Positions 6,166-9,227 of a stretch of 9,227 bases of DNA are shown piece after piece (within the stretch, counting starts at the first letter, position 1; the number at the start of each line of letters is the position of its first letter). The DNA is taken from positions 1 to 9,227 of the forward strand of contig JAEXFF010000312.1 in NCBI GenBank assembly GCA_023400335.1. The letters are read 5' to 3'. The notes beneath the pieces were generated by a model. It saw only the letters and a list, made by a program, of their open reading frames with translations. It made no database searches and was not told the origin of the DNA. The stretch comes from Bacteroidota bacterium (lineage in GTDB: Bacteria; Bacteroidota; Bacteroidia; Bacteroidales; Marinifilaceae). The translations under genes and the position numbers were made by a program.

Positions 6166-7743
6166 TTACTGAAAGAGCGCCTTCCCCTTTGCCGTATAAG
6201 GGGGAGTAATGCCCATAATCTTACATAAAGTAGGCAAAATATCCGCCATATAACACTCTCCCGCCAGGGAAGCATTTATTCCGGCTCCGTAAAAATATAC
6301 AGGAACTTTATTCCGTTTGCTATACCGGAAATAATTATCTTCCCGGTCTTTCAAATCCGGTATCCAAGCCGGCTGTAAACAGAACAAGATATCCCCGCTC
6401 CTTTTCTGGGAATAAGCATTCTGCATCAGCATTTCCGAACCGTGGGAAAATGCATTCCGGGTCAGGGAATAAGCCGTCAATACTTTGGAAATCCCCTCGA
6501 ATTCGATCATAAAATCGGCTACCTTATCCTGCATATCCTTTAACGAAATTTTGTTTCTTTCCACCAATTCGCGGTCCAGATAAATTTGTCCCGCATCATA
6601 GTCAGAAATCCAGTCTCCCTCTCCGTAAATTAGTCCCATATAAGACTTCAGAAGTGCAACAGATTTAAAAATACTGAAATAACCTCCCTGTATCCGCATC
6701 TCTCCCAATTCCTCCGGTAATAATTCCCGGGCTTCTGAGAAAGTAAGGAATACAGTATAATTTTCTTTCCCGACTTTGGTATCCAATAAGGTGAACAATT
6801 TCTCCAGATCCCGGTCCAAACGTAACACCAGATCCCGGAACTCCCGTGCATATATACCGAAATCACGGTTCATATAATCCAGTGAAGAAAAAGTCAAAGC
6901 CAGTAAATCCGCATCGTTATCCCTCCCCAAACTAGTTTCAACAATCAATTTCTCTGCCAGTTGCTCTACTAAGGTATTGGCATAAGGGGTCGCTTTTAAT
7001 ACCCGGTAGGTATCAAATTTACGTTTTGCCTGCATTATATCGTAGAAAAAACTCCCTCCCCCTGATTTATTTTTAAATTTCACGGTTGCCGTACGATCTT
7101 CTTCTTCCGACAAAGGCATCCATCCCCTTCGGATAAAGAAATCACTCTCTACGGTAGTATTGTAATTTTTCAGCCAGGCAGGAAGCGAATCGGCATAAAA
7201 ATCAGAAGATACCCAGGTCCCGCTATTCTCACTAAACCAAAAAGCCATATCCGCACAAGTTCCTCCGCTCAATACAGCATCTTCCGGATTCATGGCAATA
7301 CTGTAAACCTTCGAAAAAATATTCTCTTTTTTCATGGCACATCCCAAGGTCATAGCCTGAAGCTGTACAGGCGCATACCCCGGAGCAAAACTCCCTCCGA
7401 TCTCTGAAAAATCTTCCGCCCTGACGTTATTCTCCCTTCTCTTCCGCAAACGGTCGTACCAATCGTGGGAGACAATACCGTGCTCCACCGGGAGTACACC
7501 CGTATAAATACTCGCCTGATCCACTCCCGTCTGCGTATAAAGATAATCATAATCAGCCATCGCTTTCTTCCCCTGCTGCATAAGACGTCTCAATCCCCCT
7601 TCCCTCAAATCGTTCCGGTATAAAGTCAGCCATTCCGGATAAAACTGATCGATAGTAATTCCGACAACTAAACGGGTTTTATACTCCACTGCATACCCGG
7701 TAATTCCCTCCAATAATAAAAATAATAATATCAGTTTTTTCAT
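6166..7743 (-). CDS. Secreted alkaline-phosphatase-superfamily protein, apparently catalytically degenerate
   Basis: A 525-residue exported protein: signal peptide MKKLILLFLLLEGITGYA, then VEYK. The body follows PafA-like phosphatase/phosphodiesterases: GITIDQF (D32), QTGVDQASIYTGVLPVEHGI (71-90, T72 at the nucleophile position), SGGTCADMAFWF (159-170), LALTFSSLDY (D289), QIYLDRELVE (386-395), QKRSGDILF (446-454) and VPVYFYGAGI (480-489). Compared with PafA as I recall it, many active-site residues are gone: the His four residues after D289 is R293; the Asp-His of the TADHG motif is S336-E337 (LTFSEARE); the C-terminal HG motif before the VPVYFYG strand has no His between 462 and 480; and the phosphate-contacting Lys/Arg segment reads NPEDAVLSGG. 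A scaffold, binding or altered role is therefore more likely than phosphatase action. The start at 7741-7743 begins the signal peptide; an in-frame ATG 20 codons upstream lies before the likely transcript start. Confidence 0.85.
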   Translation of the reverse strand: MKKLILLFLLLEGITGYAVEYKTRLVVGITIDQFYPEWLTLYRNDLREGGLRRLMQQGKKAMADYDYLYTQTGVDQASIYTGVLPVEHGIVSHDWYDRLRKRRENNVRAEDFSEIGGSFAPGYAPVQLQAMTLGCAMKKENIFSKVYSIAMNPEDAVLSGGTCADMAFWFSENSGTWVSSDFYADSLPAWLKNYNTTVESDFFIRRGWMPLSEEEDRTATVKFKNKSGGGSFFYDIMQAKRKFDTYRVLKATPYANTLVEQLAEKLIVETSLGRDNDADLLALTFSSLDYMNRDFGIYAREFRDLVLRLDRDLEKLFTLLDTKVGKENYTVFLTFSEARELLPEELGEMRIQGGYFSIFKSVALLKSYMGLIYGEGDWISDYDAGQIYLDRELVERNKISLKDMQDKVADFMIEFEGISKVLTAYSLTRNAFSHGSEMLMQNAYSQKRSGDILFCLQPAWIPDLKDREDNYFRYSKRNKVPVYFYGAGINASLAGECYMADILPTLCKIMGITPPYTAKGKALFQ

Positions 7744-7767
7744 AATCAGCTCTTCTCGTATTTCCGA

Positions 7768-7775
7768 CAAAGGTA
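7768..7775 (-). promoter_or_regulatory. -7 promoter element of the phosphatase-like gene
   Basis: TACCTTTG on the minus strand is an exact TAnnTTTG match. It lies 24 bases before the ATG at 7743, so the leader would be under 20 bases. That supports the downstream start. The nearest upstream TTTG (7801-7804) is 25 bases away, longer than usual, so the -33 element is uncertain. Confidence 0.5.
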
Positions 7776-8091
7776 AAAAAACAAAATTATTAATACCTCT
7801 CAAATAAAAGAAAGTTCAGTAGCCTTCATTACAGGAAAAGATACCGGGGAAAGGAAAGATTTAAATGTTTCCTTGTTCAAGCGGGGGAAAAAGATTTTTA
7901 TCAGTGAACAGGAAAAGGGGTATTTATGCTGACAAGGATAACCATTAATTATTTTCATACCGGAACACTTTTATATACATATATTTAAAATCCTAATCCG
8001 ATCGGCTGTTTTACCAACTATAATTTCTATATATTCTCTCCTCTAAAAATGTATTTTTTTAAGAATAAAAGCAATAAATATTATAATTTAT

Positions 8092-8111
8092 AAGCGGAAC
8101 GCGTTCCGTTT
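8092..8111. promoter_or_regulatory. Operator-like palindrome at the TetR promoter
   Basis: CGGAACGCGTTCCG (8095-8108) is a perfect 14-bp palindrome. With AA and TT flanks it gives a 20-bp dyad with one mismatched pair. It is GC-rich within very AT-rich surroundings and lies just upstream of near-consensus promoter words: GATATTTG (8112-8119, with TTTA at 8087-8090, 21 bases upstream) or TATATTTA (8125-8132). Position, symmetry and a TetR-family gene 49 bases downstream suggest the autorepression site, which is inference. Confidence 0.7.
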
Positions 8112-8159
8112 GATATTTGTTTACTATATTTACACCATTAAACTAAATGTGGTAAAAAC

Positions 8160-8783
8160 ATGGAGGACAAAAAGCTTCAGTTAGCTGAAAAGCTAAGAAA
8201 TTATATTTACCGATACGGCATAAATGACTTTAATGAAGAGCACCTGAAAAAAGTGGGTTTAACGACAACCGAACTGAAAGAGAATTTCAGAAACCGGGAA
8301 GAGATCGTAGATGCAATTCTCAGTCACGAAAGGAAATGTTTTGAAGAAATTTTCAACGAATACAATTTTGACGGATGGAATGCGATCGATATTATGCTCA
8401 TCGTAAGCAATGAAATCAACAATCGCTTTTTCAATGTCACCCCTTCTGTTACCATGGCTTTGGCAAAGACGTTCCCGGATCTCTATATAACCCATCTGAA
8501 TCAACGTGCGGATTTTATATATGAAAAAATTAAAATCAATATTGAAAAAGGGATGGAACAAGGGATGTACAAAAACGATGTATCCAGCGAAATGATTGCC
8601 CGCATGTTTATTGCCAAGCTGAACGATATTCATAACCCTGAAATCTATCCGCCGGAAGGTTTTACTTTTACAACGATTTTCAATAATCTGATCGACAACG
8701 TTATCAAATCGATCACAAACGAAGAAGGGAAAGGATACTATAAACAACGGAAACAACTCTACAGTGTTTTGAATTTCCGTTAA
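8160..8783 (+). CDS. TetR/AcrR-like transcriptional regulator
   Basis: A 207-residue, mostly helical protein with the layout of TetR-family repressors: an N-terminal DNA-binding domain and a larger ligand-binding and dimer domain. Helix 1 is about 7-20 (QLAEKLRNYIYRYG) and the helix-turn-helix about 25-43 (NEEHLKKVGLTTTELKENF), followed by NREEIVDAIL as helix 4. The domain is divergent: the stretch between Gly20 and the first HTH helix is short, and the usual Tyr of the recognition helix (LYxxF) is Lys40 (ELKENF). The C-terminal part (about 55-207) is not recognisable beyond being helical; no ligand can be named. ATG at 8160-8162. A 14-bp palindrome over its promoter fits autoregulation. An Lrp/AsnC gene follows 40 bases downstream on the same strand, possibly co-transcribed. 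Confidence 0.75.
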   Translation: MEDKKLQLAEKLRNYIYRYGINDFNEEHLKKVGLTTTELKENFRNREEIVDAILSHERKCFEEIFNEYNFDGWNAIDIMLIVSNEINNRFFNVTPSVTMALAKTFPDLYITHLNQRADFIYEKIKINIEKGMEQGMYKNDVSSEMIARMFIAKLNDIHNPEIYPPEGFTFTTIFNNLIDNVIKSITNEEGKGYYKQRKQLYSVLNFR

Positions 8784-8823
8784 ACAAGATAATTACAAAA
8801 CGATTCGCTTAAATGATAAAACA

Positions 8824-9227
8824 ATGAAATATCAAATTGACGACATAGATAAAAAAATACTTTCTTACCTTGTCAAAAATGCCAGGGTACCCTTCCTGGA
8901 GATTGCGCGAGAATGCGGAATATCGGGAGCAGCTATCCACCAAAGGGTTAAAAAAATGGAAGATGCCGGGATTATTGAAGGGTCCCGTTTTATTGTTAAA
9001 CCCAGGGCTTTGGGATTAAAAATATGTGCTTTTATCGGAGTTACTCTCGATAATGCCCATCAGTATAAATCCGTCGTCAAAGAACTGGAAAAAATTCCGG
9101 AAATCATTGAATGCCATTTTATTACCGGTCATTACGCTTTTTTGTTAAAACTTAGGTGCAATAATCATCAACATCTTATGGATGTGCTGATCAACACTTT
9201 ACAGAATATACCCGGAATAGCCAAGAC
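8824..9227 (+). CDS. Lrp/AsnC-family transcriptional regulator (3' end off the window)
   Basis: The first 134 residues of an Lrp/AsnC regulator, a family that senses amino acids or related metabolites and forms dimers to octamers on DNA. The N-terminal winged helix begins IDDIDKKILSYLVKNARVPF (5-24), with the helix-turn-helix at about 25-46 (LEIARECGISGAAIHQRVKK) and then MEDAGIIEG. The RAM/effector domain starts near 68 (CAFIGVTLDN), with EIIECHFITGHYAFLLKL (93-110) matching the conserved region that ends in the G-Y/D-ligand turn, and HLMDVLINTLQNIPGIAK reaching the edge. Family length is about 150-160, so perhaps 20 residues are missing. ATG at 8824-8826; no SD. The gap to the TetR gene is 40 bases with no terminator. 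The target genes are not visible. Confidence 0.93.
   Translation, partial: MKYQIDDIDKKILSYLVKNARVPFLEIARECGISGAAIHQRVKKMEDAGIIEGSRFIVKPRALGLKICAFIGVTLDNAHQYKSVVKELEKIPEIIECHFITGHYAFLLKLRCNNHQHLMDVLINTLQNIPGIAK

Larger units (their letters stand above)
7744..8159. other. Divergent intergenic region between phosphatase-like gene and TetR gene
   Basis: A 416-base gap with no visible gene. It contains the phosphatase-like promoter at the left and the TetR promoter and palindrome at the right. In between is an inverted repeat TTTCCTTGTTCA/TGAACAGGAAA (7868-7879, 7905-7915) with one bulged base and a 25-base loop containing GCGGGGGAAAAAG. The word TGAACAGGAAAA (7905-7916) also occurs at 3901-3912 in the HU-ssb gap. 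The rest, especially 7970-8090, is very AT-rich. Confidence 0.6.

Noticed and set aside
7744..7803. Upstream in-frame ATG extending the phosphatase-like protein by 20 residues
   Set aside because: The extension would precede the signal peptide and would start upstream of the best -7 element (7768-7775), so it would not be transcribed from it.
8259..8756. Long open frame of 165 codons opposite the TetR gene
   Set aside because: It is fully antisense to a recognisable regulator, has no promoter or start context of its own, and its composition (Phe- and Ile-rich) is what a complement of an AT-rich helical gene gives.

Overview
The window looks like a chromosomal segment from a member of the Bacteroidota, most likely order Bacteroidales. 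The grounds are: promoter -7 elements of the TAnnTTTG type in front of several genes; mostly no Shine-Dalgarno (SD) sequence before starts; the neighbourhood HU / RNase G / ssb / gldE; a short basic AURKAIP1/COX24-type protein; and proteins that read as Bacteroidales family members. I cannot fix the genus. I see no tRNA or rRNA gene, insertion sequence, prophage gene or CRISPR array.

Left part, all on the minus strand: the N-terminal two thirds of a DsbD-type thiol:disulfide interchange protein, cut by the window edge and preceded by its own promoter; then RNase E/G with a clear intrinsic terminator; then a two-gene unit of an HU-family DNA-binding protein followed 14 bases later by a 29-residue arginine/lysine-rich ribosome-type protein. 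That tiny gene has a strong SD, which is unusual in this phylum.

Middle: about 820 bases without a convincing gene separate HU from ssb. In many Bacteroidota this slot holds mutY. Here it holds AT-rich sequence with at least five inverted repeats, a repeated 13-mer, and a 12-base match to the 3' end of 16S rRNA (equivalently, a near-ideal SD on the other strand). To its right, on the plus strand, are ssb and gldE (a CorC/HlyC-type CBS-domain membrane protein with an apparent TTG start), separated by a long near-perfect hairpin.

Right part: gldE converges, with only 8 bases between stop codons, on a secreted alkaline-phosphatase-superfamily protein on the minus strand. That protein keeps the fold signatures of PafA-like phosphodiesterases but seems to have lost most metal-binding and phosphate-contacting residues, so it is probably a pseudoenzyme. 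This is the most interesting coding observation. Beyond a 416-base divergent gap lie a TetR-like regulator, with a perfect 14-bp palindrome at its promoter, and an Lrp/AsnC regulator cut by the right edge.

Functionally the window is mostly housekeeping: envelope disulfide chemistry, RNA processing, nucleoid and ribosome structure, and single-strand DNA protection, plus two regulators. I do not see a multi-gene novel system. The points worth following are the degenerate phosphatase and the structured non-coding gap between HU and ssb.
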